From Bacillota bacterium (lineage in GTDB: Bacteria; Bacillota; Clostridia; Lachnospirales; Cellulosilyticaceae), in the NCBI GenBank assembly GCA_023393125.1, contig JAEWMQ010000038.1, forward strand, positions 62,001 to 126,000: a stretch of 64,000 nt of DNA, written 5' to 3'. Under the pieces are notes generated by a model. It worked only from the letters and a program-made list of their open reading frames with translations. It was not told the DNA's origin and did no database searches. The translations under genes and the position numbers were made by a program. Below, piece after piece: positions 8,571-17,766 of the stretch. Position 1 is the stretch's first letter, and every line of letters begins with the position of its first letter.

Positions 8571-9785
8571 TTACATCATTGCATTAGCAGCTGCAAAAGT
8601 TGGCAACATAACCGCTAGCATTATACCCCCTATGATAACCGCCATAAAAATTGTTAATGCTGGTTCTATTAATAATGTCATATTATCTACAGCAATATCG
8701 ACTTCTTCTTTAAAATAAACACTTATTTTAATAAGCATATCATCTAAAGCACCTGTTTCCTCACCTATATTAATCATACTATACATAATAGGTGGGTAAA
8801 TCACACTACCACTTAATGAATCATATAAACTTTGCCCCTGCTTTAATGAAATAATAGCTAAATCTAATTCTTCATCTGCCACTGCATTACCAATGACATT
8901 CTTAGTAATCTCTATAGCTTGAAGCATAGGAATACCAGATTCAACCAACATAGACATAGTACTAGCAAATACTGCTGAAATAGACTTTTTATTTAAGTCC
9001 CCAAAAACAGGTAACTTTAATGACAAGCGATCTAAAGCCTTTTTACAAGAAGGTATTTTCTTAATATTAAAGCATACAAACACTAATACCACTGCTATAC
9101 CGACTAAAACAGGCCATTGAGCAATACAGAAATTACTTACGGCAATAACTATCTTAGTAGGTGTAGGAATCTCTGCTCCTGTTTCTGTTAACAACCCCAT
9201 AAAGTTAGGAATAACTTTAACCATTAAAATAACGACTACAATGGCTACAATAATTAAAACAATCGTAGGATAGGCTAAAGCTTTTTTAACTTTTTTTATA
9301 ACCCCCAATTGGTTATCAAAATGATCTACCGTTTGTTGTAATACTTTATCTAAGTTACCGGATGCCTCACCGCACTCAATCATGCTAACTAAAATATCTG
9401 GAAAGACCTTTTCCTCTCTTGCTGCCTCCGATAAAGTTTTTCCTTCTGTAACCTCTGAATGAATATGTTCTAAATGTTTTTTTAAAGTTTTATTTGGACA
9501 TTGTTGTGCACAAATATTAAGGCCTTTACCAATACTAATACCAGCCTGAATCATTGATGCAAATTGCTTACAAAAAAAGTTAATGTCTGTTAACTTGATT
9601 TTAGGTTTAAATATGCCTATCTCGCTTAAATCAGCATTAAAAGCGCTTTTTTTACTAACAGAAATGGGCTCAAGATTCTTTTTCATCAATATCTCACGAA
9701 TAGTTAGCTCATTTTCTGCCTGCAATTCTCCTGAAATCTTTTTCCCATTAATATTGCTTTTCGCTTTATATATATAAGTCTCCAT
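8571..9785 (-). CDS. pilC: Type IV pilus inner-membrane platform protein PilC
   Basis: GspF/PilC family: two repeated GspF domains (about residues 60-185 and 265-390), each ending in membrane helices. N-terminal ETYIYKAKSNINGKKISG is typical. The ATG at 9785 follows AGGGAGG at 8 bp. An ATG at 9803 overlaps the pilT stop as ATGA and would add six residues (MREARK), so the exact start is open. PilC sits in the membrane and couples PilB and PilT to pilin assembly. Length about 404, normal. Confidence 0.92.
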   Translation of the reverse strand: METYIYKAKSNINGKKISGELQAENELTIREILMKKNLEPISVSKKSAFNADLSEIGIFKPKIKLTDINFFCKQFASMIQAGISIGKGLNICAQQCPNKTLKKHLEHIHSEVTEGKTLSEAAREEKVFPDILVSMIECGEASGNLDKVLQQTVDHFDNQLGVIKKVKKALAYPTIVLIIVAIVVVILMVKVIPNFMGLLTETGAEIPTPTKIVIAVSNFCIAQWPVLVGIAVVLVFVCFNIKKIPSCKKALDRLSLKLPVFGDLNKKSISAVFASTMSMLVESGIPMLQAIEITKNVIGNAVADEELDLAIISLKQGQSLYDSLSGSVIYPPIMYSMINIGEETGALDDMLIKISVYFKEEVDIAVDNMTLLIEPALTIFMAVIIGGIMLAVMLPTFAAANAMM

Positions 9786-9799
9786 TTTTCTCGCCTCCC

Positions 9800-10864
9800 T
9801 CATCGTCCTATTAGACGTTTAAATTCATCTCGGATTTGTGCATAATGGCTAGCTGTTTCTAGTGAAATCCGACCTTCCTTATAATGCTTTACAATAGATG
9901 CATCCATTGTAATCATTCCTGACAATGTTCCAGTTTGAATTTGAGAATAGATTTGATGTGTCTTTTCTTCACGAATCAAATTAGCTATAGCAGCATTACC
10001 TATCATAATTTCCAGCGCCACACATCTACCTTTGATATCACTTCTCGGCAAGAGTTGTTGTGAAACAACTCCCTTTAGAATATTAGATAGTTGAATACGA
10101 ATTTGTTGCTGCTGATGGGGTGGGAAAACGTCAATAATACGGTCGATAGTCTGAGCTGCCCCAATAGTGTGCAAGGTACTTAATACTAAGTGCCCTGTTT
10201 CTGCTGCTGTAATAGCTGTTGAAATGGTTTCTTGATCACGCATTTCTCCTACTAAAATAACATCTGGATCTTCACGTAAAGCTGCCCTTAAAGCATTGGC
10301 ATAACTATTTGTATCAAAACCAATCTCCCTTTGATTCACCATACTATTTTTATGTTTATGTAAATATTCTATAGGGTCTTCAAGTGTCAAAATATGTTCT
10401 TTTCTTTTTTGATTCATATAGTCAACCATAGTAGCAAGAGTAGTAGATTTTCCACTTCCTGTTGGTCCTGTAACTAAAATAAGTCCTCTTGTATTATTCG
10501 AAAGTGATTCTAATATTTTTCTTGGGAGTCCAAGTTCTTCCATCCTAGGAATTTCAACACCAACTAAACGAAGTGCTGTTGCCCAACTCCCCCTTTGTTT
10601 ATATACATTAACACGAAAGCGACCTATATTTTGAAGTGCATAAGAAAAGTCTACTTCACCTTTTTCTCTAAATTTCTCCATTAAAACAGGTTTCCCTTCT
10701 AACAACTGTCCTATAAGTTCTTTTGTATCTGCTTCTTTTAAAGTAGGTAAATCTAAAGGTGTTAATTGTCCATGCAATCTAAGTGTAGGAGGAAGACCCA
10801 CAGTTAAATGTATATCTGAAGCATTCTGCTCTACAACAATTTCTAATAAATCATTAACATCCAT
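9800..10864 (-). CDS. pilT: Type IV pilus retraction ATPase PilT
   Basis: 354 residues, normal for PilT. Walker A GPTGSGKST at about residues 133-141, Asp box TLEDPIEYLH, Walker B region ILVGEMRDQETI, His box GHLVLSTLHT, and an AIRDEF-like retraction motif near the end (AQIRDEFKRLIG). Hexameric ATPase that depolymerises pili and powers twitching. The presence of PilT argues for dynamic pili rather than a static pseudopilus. 20 bp after pilB; its stop overlaps an ATG of pilC. Confidence 0.95.
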   Translation of the reverse strand: MDVNDLLEIVVEQNASDIHLTVGLPPTLRLHGQLTPLDLPTLKEADTKELIGQLLEGKPVLMEKFREKGEVDFSYALQNIGRFRVNVYKQRGSWATALRLVGVEIPRMEELGLPRKILESLSNNTRGLILVTGPTGSGKSTTLATMVDYMNQKRKEHILTLEDPIEYLHKHKNSMVNQREIGFDTNSYANALRAALREDPDVILVGEMRDQETISTAITAAETGHLVLSTLHTIGAAQTIDRIIDVFPPHQQQQIRIQLSNILKGVVSQQLLPRSDIKGRCVALEIMIGNAAIANLIREEKTHQIYSQIQTGTLSGMITMDASIVKHYKEGRISLETASHYAQIRDEFKRLIGR

Positions 10865-10884
10865 ATATACTTTATCTCCTTATT

Positions 10885-12576
10885 TTACTGCTCGTATGCA
10901 ATTCTTAACATTTCCTCAAGTGTTGTTTTACCCTGAAGTACACTATGAAAAGCATTATCCCACAATGTTCTCATTCCTCTTTTAACAGCTTCGTTTCTAA
11001 TATCTTCCGTACTCGTTTTACCTGAAGAAATCATATCTTCTAAATGTGTATCAACAACCAATACTTCGTGTACAGCTAATCTTCCTTTATATCCTGTTTG
11101 ATTACATAGACTACATCCTCTGGCTTGATAAACCTCTGTTCCCTCTGGAACATTATAAATTCTTGATTCAGTAGCTACCACTTTATGTTTTGTTCTGCAA
11201 CTAGGACATAACCTACGTACTAAACGCTGTGAAATAACACCCTTTACAGCTGCTCCAACCATGTAAGCTTCTGTTCCCATATCCACTAGACGAGGAATAG
11301 AACTAGCTGCATCATTAGTATGAAGTGTACTTAATACTAAGTGCCCTGTGATAGCTGCTCGTACAGCAATAGAGCTTGTTTCGCTATCACGCATTTCACC
11401 AATCATAATAATGTCTGGATCTTGACGTAAGATAGAACGTAGGGCACTTGCAAAAGTTAATCCAACTTTTGTATTAACTGCTACTTGATTTATGCCCTCT
11501 ATCATATTTTCAACAGGGTCTTCAACTGTAATAATATTAACAAAATCTTGATTAAGTACCTTTAATGCTGCTGCTAAAGTAGTAGACTTACCACTACCTG
11601 TAGGACCTGTCAAAAGAATAATACCATGAGGATTTTTTAACAAATCTTCTACTCTTTTATAATCGTCCGGATGAAAGCCTATATCCTTCAAGGTTAAATT
11701 ATTCCCTGTACGATAAATAAAACGTATAACTGTCTTTTCACCATAAATGGTGGGTAAAATACTCACACGAAGGTCCACTTGTTGACCATTTACAGATTTA
11801 GACATACGCCCATCTTGTGGCAGACGCCTCTCTGCAATGTCTAATCCAGACAAAATCTTAATACGCGTTGTAATGGCATTCAAAGTTTCTTTTTTAGTTT
11901 GTGCTAATTCATGGAGCCTACCGTCTACACGATAACGAATACGTACATAATACTCAAATGGCTCAATATGTATATCTGATGCCCCTTTTAAAATACAACG
12001 CTCTAAAATATTATTAACTAGCTGTACCATAGGAGCACTTTCATCTTCATCTGGTACTTCTAGAATCACTTGTTTTTGAGACTCTTCTTGTAGCTTTTTC
12101 TCCACTTGGGATACTATACTTTTAGTCTGTGCAGAGGTGTAAGTCTGATTGATAACACTAATAATCCCCTTTTCCGAAGCCAAAATAGGTGTAATTTCCA
12201 TCTTGGTGCTTAATCTCAAATCATCTAAGGCAAACATATTTAATGGATCTTTCATGGCTACCTTTAATTTATTATCATCTACCCCTACTGCAATCACCGT
12301 ATAACGCCTTGCAATACTTTCTGGAACTCTAGATGCAATATTATAATCGATGGTATATTGTTCAAGATTCATATGTGGGATACCTAATTGAAATTCTAGA
12401 GCTCCCAAGATATTTTCTTCTGTTACAATTCCCTTTTCTACAAAAACCTCTCCGATACGTTTTCCCGTATGCTTTTGCTCCTTGATTCCCCATTCTAATT
12501 GTTCCTGAGTAATCATACCTGTTTCAAAGAGCAAATCTCCCAATCTTTTTCTCTGCATCTTCTTCATAATCCACAT
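10885..12576 (-). CDS. pilB: Type IV pilus extension ATPase PilB with MshEN domain
   Basis: First gene of the operon, 563 residues. N-terminal MshEN-type domain (about 10-66: KRLGDLLFETG ... QLEWGIKEQ ... GKRIGEVFVEKG), a family that binds cyclic-di-GMP through RLGxxL-type motifs. ATPase core: Walker A GPTGSGKST at 324-332, TVEDPVE, Walker B region MIGEMRDSET, His box GHLVLSTLHT. Four zinc-type cysteines C457, C460, C488 and C491. Powers pilin polymerisation at the membrane. Start 12576 has AAAGGG upstream; in-frame ATGs at 12567 and 12558 are alternatives. Confidence 0.93.
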   Translation of the reverse strand: MWIMKKMQRKRLGDLLFETGMITQEQLEWGIKEQKHTGKRIGEVFVEKGIVTEENILGALEFQLGIPHMNLEQYTIDYNIASRVPESIARRYTVIAVGVDDNKLKVAMKDPLNMFALDDLRLSTKMEITPILASEKGIISVINQTYTSAQTKSIVSQVEKKLQEESQKQVILEVPDEDESAPMVQLVNNILERCILKGASDIHIEPFEYYVRIRYRVDGRLHELAQTKKETLNAITTRIKILSGLDIAERRLPQDGRMSKSVNGQQVDLRVSILPTIYGEKTVIRFIYRTGNNLTLKDIGFHPDDYKRVEDLLKNPHGIILLTGPTGSGKSTTLAAALKVLNQDFVNIITVEDPVENMIEGINQVAVNTKVGLTFASALRSILRQDPDIIMIGEMRDSETSSIAVRAAITGHLVLSTLHTNDAASSIPRLVDMGTEAYMVGAAVKGVISQRLVRRLCPSCRTKHKVVATESRIYNVPEGTEVYQARGCSLCNQTGYKGRLAVHEVLVVDTHLEDMISSGKTSTEDIRNEAVKRGMRTLWDNAFHSVLQGKTTLEEMLRIAYEQ

Positions 12577-12648
12577 CCTAGCCCTTTAATACCTAAGGTG
12601 CATATTCTAATAAATCTAAATTTATATTTTTTTTATAATTTTATGTAT

Positions 12649-12677
12649 ATTATACGCTTTTTATCTAAAAATATCAA
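12649..12677 (-). promoter_or_regulatory. Promoter of the type IV pilus operon
   Basis: On the minus strand TTGATA (12672-12677), a 17-bp spacer and TATAAT (12649-12654), about 65 bp upstream of pilB. Near-consensus for the housekeeping sigma factor. No other good promoter was seen within the operon. Confidence 0.75.
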
Positions 12678-12755
12678 TATAAAATTCTATAAATTATATA
12701 CAATTACTTTATAGCCACAATAATTCTATTTTTATATAATTTATATCTATTATTC

Positions 12756-15407
12756 TTATTGATTATTAACAACATTTTTTCGTATCTTTACCACAAACAG
12801 GAAAACAACCAACATTCCTGATACAAATGATATTCTCAAACCTAATTTAAAACCATAAGGCGAGTACACTAAACGTATTGTATGCTCACCTGTACTTATT
12901 TCAGCTCCTAAGAAACCTTGAAATACTTTTATAGTCTCAATCCGCTTATCATCTACATAAATATTCCACCCTTTATCATAAGGTATAGACGTATACAAAT
13001 AGGTATTTACATCATTTACTATAAGTTTTCCTTCTAGCTCGGTATCTGAAAACTTTGTAATCATCAAAGCTTGTTCTCTTAAAGTATTGCTTGCTGATTC
13101 TAGCGCCTTGGTGTCTAACGTATAGAACCATATGTTCTTCATTGCAAATTCAGGTTGGAGAAGTTGAATACTTACTTCAACTTGTTCTCCTGCTTTAAAG
13201 TCTCCTAGATACATTACACGATTACCGTAGTCAAATTCAGCTGGTATAACTTTATCATCATTAACTATAATAGCTGTTCTACCACCATTTGTTTGATCTA
13301 CGTACATATAGCAAGGACCCTCTTTTTCCATTTTTAACTTATAATTAATTTTAGAATCTGTATAATCATCCTTACTATAATAAACTTTTACTGTTTCTTT
13401 TTCTTTTTCTTTTTCTTTTTTTTCATCATTCTCTTGTTTTACTATATTGCTTTCACGCTCTACTTCTCCTGTGTTTTCCTTAGTAACAGTATAAGAAGTA
13501 ATGGGAATATAATACTTGTTATTTTCCCCCCCAAGCATTTGATTTACAATGGTTTCCTGCAAGGTTAGGGGATTAGTTGCTATAATACTCTCATTCATAG
13601 CATTAGCAATTATAAACCCTACTGATACTGAATAAGGGTTTTCATAATAATTTACAAATTTTTTTTCTTTAATTTTCTTATAACTTTGATATGCATTATC
13701 TTGAATCATCGTATATTTAATATTCATCAGCATATCCGTAATAGGAGTACTACCTTTATAACGAATCCAGTTGTGTCCTGTTTGAACCCCCATATCTCCT
13801 ATAGTCTTTTTCACTTCATAATTATAAATGGCATCAAAATGTCCTATGCTTGGATAACCTATACCAAAGCCATCATTCATACTTCTTTCTGTATCTTTTT
13901 CAATACGATAAAACCCTGAATCCATGTCCATAATTTCGTTGACATCATTTTTAATAGTATTATATGAGGCAGTGTATGTAGCAACTAAAGGAAATTGGCC
14001 TCCCTTATCTATAGTTTGAATACTTATCATCGCATTATTCCCTAGTTCTAAACCAACTAATAACGCTAATAGCAATGTTCCTTGCTTTTTATAGATTGGT
14101 TTTTGCTTAACTAAAACAATAAGTAGATAATACAGGATTAGGAAAACAACTGTATATAAAAGAGATTCGTCTGTTATATAACTATACATTTGTCGATTAA
14201 GTAAAACAACAGCTGCTCCTATAACTCCAAAAGTAATATGTACTTGTCGCATGGCAATAGTATTGAGTACACAATAACCTTTATACGCAATTAATATCAT
14301 CAAGAAACTAACGATATATGTAAAACGACCCTCAAAATATACTGGTGGTTTAAAACCATGCCAAGCCACATAAAGCGGATTAACTGTCATAGATAAAAAC
14401 ATAAATAAGCCTAAAAAGAAAGTAAGAAGCTTTTCCTTATAAGTAATGCTATAACTTAAGAAATAAAAAAATATAAGGATTACAACAATTAAGCCACAAT
14501 AAATATATGGTAATCCACCAGGTAAAATTGTGTCAAAGCTTCCAATACATAGCTTACTCATTAGACCTGAGAACTCATAGCGTAATGACATAGCCATTTG
14601 GTCAACATTAAACAAGCCATCTCTTCCTGGCATCATATTAAAGATAGGAATTAAAAGCACACTACTGCAGCCAAAGGCTAAAAGCGGACTTAATAAAAAA
14701 GTACCTAGTTTCCTAGTAAAGACTTTTAATTGATATTCTTTTTCTATAGTCAAGTAACGATAAATGAAGTATAAAAATGCAAATACACCTGTCATATATG
14801 CCATATAGAAGTTCATAAAGAAAATTAATGTTAGTACTATAGTAAAGTAAAGATAATCATTTTTATTTTTCAAAATCTTCTCTACTCCCCATAGTACTAA
14901 AGGAAGCATCATGATTTGATCTAACCATATAATATGAAAATAGTAAATAACAGCATAAGCCATCAAAGCATAGCACCAACCAAAAATACTAATACTAATA
15001 TCATTACGTTTAAAAGTACTTTTTAAATAAAAAGCGCAAGTTGCTCCACAACAAGCAATCCTTAAAATAATAATCCATGTTAATGCTGCTAAAACATTAT
15101 CCGGTTTTACTAACAAAACTAAAAAATTAAACGTGCTAATTAGTGTCCCTATACCTAATGCTGCAAAAGGAGTACTTCCTTGTATTTGTCCCCATGTATA
15201 GGCTAGATTTTTTCCATCTAAAATAATATTCCTAAATGCAGTTAATGCATCTATATATCCACCATCTAAATCTGATATTAATAAGCTATATGGGCCAAAA
15301 GGAGTAAACCCCATTACCATACAAATGAATATCCAGACAAATAGTGGTAGAATGAACCCTCCTATTATATACTTGTTTTCTTTTATCTTTTTAAACAATA
15401 TATCCAT
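12756..15407 (-). CDS. YfhO-family membrane glycosyltransferase
   Basis: Large multi-helix membrane protein (883 residues from the ATG at 15407, preceded by GAGGAG; an upstream in-frame ATG gives 16 more). About a dozen helices occupy the N-terminal 500 residues, with a luminal acidic motif LLISDLDGGYIDALT, then an extracellular beta domain and a final helix. The C-terminus (YDKGWNIYVDD ... TGEHTIRLVYSP) is the YfhO signature. In Bacillus, Listeria and Staphylococcus, YfhO proteins use a lipid-linked sugar made by a GtrB/CsbB enzyme to glycosylate teichoic acids outside the cell. Here gtrA and gtrB lie immediately upstream. A Lys/Glu hexamer repeat is encoded at 13397-13423. Confidence 0.85.
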   Translation of the reverse strand: MDILFKKIKENKYIIGGFILPLFVWIFICMVMGFTPFGPYSLLISDLDGGYIDALTAFRNIILDGKNLAYTWGQIQGSTPFAALGIGTLISTFNFLVLLVKPDNVLAALTWIIILRIACCGATCAFYLKSTFKRNDISISIFGWCYALMAYAVIYYFHIIWLDQIMMLPLVLWGVEKILKNKNDYLYFTIVLTLIFFMNFYMAYMTGVFAFLYFIYRYLTIEKEYQLKVFTRKLGTFLLSPLLAFGCSSVLLIPIFNMMPGRDGLFNVDQMAMSLRYEFSGLMSKLCIGSFDTILPGGLPYIYCGLIVVILIFFYFLSYSITYKEKLLTFFLGLFMFLSMTVNPLYVAWHGFKPPVYFEGRFTYIVSFLMILIAYKGYCVLNTIAMRQVHITFGVIGAAVVLLNRQMYSYITDESLLYTVVFLILYYLLIVLVKQKPIYKKQGTLLLALLVGLELGNNAMISIQTIDKGGQFPLVATYTASYNTIKNDVNEIMDMDSGFYRIEKDTERSMNDGFGIGYPSIGHFDAIYNYEVKKTIGDMGVQTGHNWIRYKGSTPITDMLMNIKYTMIQDNAYQSYKKIKEKKFVNYYENPYSVSVGFIIANAMNESIIATNPLTLQETIVNQMLGGENNKYYIPITSYTVTKENTGEVERESNIVKQENDEKKEKEKEKETVKVYYSKDDYTDSKINYKLKMEKEGPCYMYVDQTNGGRTAIIVNDDKVIPAEFDYGNRVMYLGDFKAGEQVEVSIQLLQPEFAMKNIWFYTLDTKALESASNTLREQALMITKFSDTELEGKLIVNDVNTYLYTSIPYDKGWNIYVDDKRIETIKVFQGFLGAEISTGEHTIRLVYSPYGFKLGLRISFVSGMLVVFLFVVKIRKNVVNNQ

Positions 15408-15464
15408 ATCAACTTTCTCCTCATACTCATTTCTATGAACTTCTATTTTTAACAAGAATAGATA

Positions 15465-15869
15465 CTAATTTTCACCTTTAAATGTCCACTTTTTATTCAA
15501 TACGTAATTAATAGGGGTAGTTATTATTACATTTAGGATAGGTGCAATAATAGTAGACACATTTAATAATTCTACCCATATAAATAACATAATAGTACTT
15601 AATAACCATGTACTTAAATAAGTCAAATAAAATCTAACAAACGAACCTAGTGTCTTCTTTTTTGATTTAAACACCCATCGTCCATTCCAAAAGTATCCAT
15701 TTAGGCTTCCTAAAACAAATCCAAATACGTTAGCTATTTGATAATATACTTTTATGTATAATAGTACATAGTAAACCAATAAAGAAACACACAAATTACT
15801 TACTCCCACACAGCAAAACTTAATAAATCTTCTATTATCTTTTAAAAGTTTAAGTGCATATTTATTCAA
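15465..15869 (-). CDS. GtrA-family polyprenyl-phosphate sugar flippase
   Basis: 134 residues with four membrane helices; FIKFCCVGVSNLCVSLLVYY at the N-terminus and NYVLNKKWTFKG at the C-terminus are GtrA signatures. GtrA proteins are thought to flip undecaprenyl-phosphate-linked sugar to the outer face. Lies 15 bp after the GtrB-like transferase and 57 bp before yfhO, a recurrent three-part arrangement. Confidence 0.88.
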   Translation of the reverse strand: MNKYALKLLKDNRRFIKFCCVGVSNLCVSLLVYYVLLYIKVYYQIANVFGFVLGSLNGYFWNGRWVFKSKKKTLGSFVRFYLTYLSTWLLSTIMLFIWVELLNVSTIIAPILNVIITTPINYVLNKKWTFKGEN

Positions 15870-15884
15870 TGTAAATCATCCTTT

Positions 15885-16832
15885 TTAATACTCATCTTCA
15901 TTAAAGTTAATTCGTTCTTCTTCTACTACTAATGGTCTTTTCATCATTCTAGTATTGATACACATAATATATTCTCCTAATACACCTATAAAAAATAATT
16001 GAATCGCCCCCAAGAAGAACATGCCTATTAATACAGGAGCCATTCCAGCTGCAAATCTTTCCCAATATATTAGTTTCATAATCAAATAAATCATTGCTAT
16101 AAGAAAGCTTATGCCACCTATTAGAAAGCCTCCCCAAGTTGCTAATCTTAAAACTGCTTTTGAATAACTTGTTATCCCTAACATGCCATAATCATATAAA
16201 CTAAAAAAGTTATTACTAGTTTTACCATGTTCTCTTTGACTTTGAGTGTAGAATATTTTCTTTGCTTCAAATCCCAATTCTGAGACAATCCCCCTAAAAT
16301 AAGGCATAGGATCATCCAATTTTCTAAGAACATCTATAAAACTTCTGTCATATAAGCCAAATCCCATAAAGTGCTCTATCTGCTCTGTATCAGTTATTTT
16401 TTTAAAAACTTTATAATATAAAGAGCGACAGAAATACATCATTTTACTTTCTTCACTTTTATTTTTTATTCCTATTATTATCTTATAACCTTTTTCCCAT
16501 TCCTTAACAAAATCCACAATTACTTCTGGAGGCTCTTGTAAATCCGCAGCTATAGGAATTGTACAATCACCACTGGTTTGTAACATACCATAATAAGGTG
16601 ATTTACTTTGCCCAAAGTTTTTTGCATTAAAGATTGCTCTTATATTTTTATTCTTTTCACAGACTTGTCTTAAAATTCTTCGTGTATTATCTTTAGATTT
16701 ATTATCTATAAATAAGATTTCATATTCATATCTATTAAGTTGAGTCTTAAAAATGGTTTCTAACCTATCTACTACATTAAGAATATTTTTTTCTTCGTTA
16801 TACGTAGGAACTAATACGGATATTTTTTTCAC
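15885..16832 (-). CDS. GtrB/DPM1-like glycosyltransferase family 2
   Basis: 315 residues. GT-A fold at the N-terminus: SVLVPTYNEEKNI, LFIDNKSKDNT, and a Asp/Glu-containing ADLQEPPEVI metal/sugar site. Two C-terminal membrane helices (about 230-295) as in GtrB/CsbB/YkoT proteins. Transfers a sugar from an NDP donor to undecaprenyl phosphate on the cytoplasmic face. Partner of the GtrA and YfhO proteins encoded next; its donor is probably a product of the upstream CDP-sugar genes (inference). Confidence 0.88.
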   Translation of the reverse strand: MKKISVLVPTYNEEKNILNVVDRLETIFKTQLNRYEYEILFIDNKSKDNTRRILRQVCEKNKNIRAIFNAKNFGQSKSPYYGMLQTSGDCTIPIAADLQEPPEVIVDFVKEWEKGYKIIIGIKNKSEESKMMYFCRSLYYKVFKKITDTEQIEHFMGFGLYDRSFIDVLRKLDDPMPYFRGIVSELGFEAKKIFYTQSQREHGKTSNNFFSLYDYGMLGITSYSKAVLRLATWGGFLIGGISFLIAMIYLIMKLIYWERFAAGMAPVLIGMFFLGAIQLFFIGVLGEYIMCINTRMMKRPLVVEEERINFNEDEY

Positions 16833-16884
16833 TTTGTCTCACCATTTTCTTTTATATACTTTGTTATAGATACCTTAGAGTTAT

Positions 16885-17766
16885 TCATCTGCTACTTTTC
16901 AGTGTAGTATAGTCTATCAAATTCTGATTATTAATATACCAATCATATAATTCTTGTACGGCTTCTCTTAATGGTATCAACTGTAAATTATTCACTTCCT
17001 TCAAAAGCCTACTATTATTCCCTGTATATTCTAAATTCATCCCCTTATTTTCGATAATAATAGGTAGGTCTTTACCAGATATTTCTCTAATTAATTTTGC
17101 TATATCAGATAACAAAATAGGATTCCCACTACACACATTATAATCATGATATTTCGGAGTATTTTCAATGAACCATTCTACAATCCTACACATATCCTTA
17201 ACATATAGATAATCAAAAAGACAATCTTGTCTAATAGTTAAAGGTAAATTAAATATTGCCTTACAACACAAATTAGAAATAAAATATATTCGCCAATCTT
17301 CATACTTCCCAAATAAGCCAAAACTCCTTAAATTGTAAATTTTCTTTGAAACACGTGCTATCTCATTCTTAGTGTATTTGGAAATTCCATAAGGAGTATT
17401 CGGTCTTCTTACCCCAAACTCTTCTTCTCGTACTTTAATAACAGGATATCTTTTATCAAATTCTGCTCCTGAACCAAAGTAAATTATTTTCTCTACATAA
17501 TCTGAACAGTTAATTAAATTGGTAAACATTTTCAAGTTTGTCTCCACTTCCTGTTCAGGACATTTCTCCCTTCTTCTCTGGTTAACATGTGCTGTATGTA
17601 TAACAATACTTACATTATTATCTATAATAGTTTTTTTTACATTCTCATCATCACAAATTTCTAATTCTTTCGATGTAGGTGCGAGAATACTATATGTACT
17701 ATTTAATTGCTCTTTAAGGTTTCTAGCAATAAACCCTCCGCCACCTGTGATTAATAAAGTTTTTAT
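16885..17766 (-). CDS. NAD-dependent epimerase/dehydratase family protein, apparent ATA start
   Basis: Extended SDR-like sugar enzyme of 293 residues. The N-terminus KTLLITGGGGFIARNL is the Rossmann nucleotide loop, with the catalytic-type YGISKYTKNE (YxxxK) at about residue 125, and DYLYVKDMC further on. The first ATG/GTG/TTG in frame is the GTG at 17547, which would remove the Rossmann loop. The natural N-terminus is instead an ATA at 17764-17766, 7 bp after AAGGGTG and overlapping the upstream stop. A single G-to-A change of an ATGA overlap would create exactly this. Could reduce or epimerise the branched CDP-sugar, as YerF does in the yersiniose pathway (inference). Confidence 0.8.
   Translation of the reverse strand: MKTLLITGGGGFIARNLKEQLNSTYSILAPTSKELEICDDENVKKTIIDNNVSIVIHTAHVNQRRREKCPEQEVETNLKMFTNLINCSDYVEKIIYFGSGAEFDKRYPVIKVREEEFGVRRPNTPYGISKYTKNEIARVSKKIYNLRSFGLFGKYEDWRIYFISNLCCKAIFNLPLTIRQDCLFDYLYVKDMCRIVEWFIENTPKYHDYNVCSGNPILLSDIAKLIREISGKDLPIIIENKGMNLEYTGNNSRLLKEVNNLQLIPLREAVQELYDWYINNQNLIDYTTLKSSR

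Noticed and set aside
16885..17547. SDR gene starting at the GTG at 17547 (220 residues)
   Set aside because: It would remove the conserved nucleotide-binding loop encoded in frame just upstream, and the GTG has no ribosome site.
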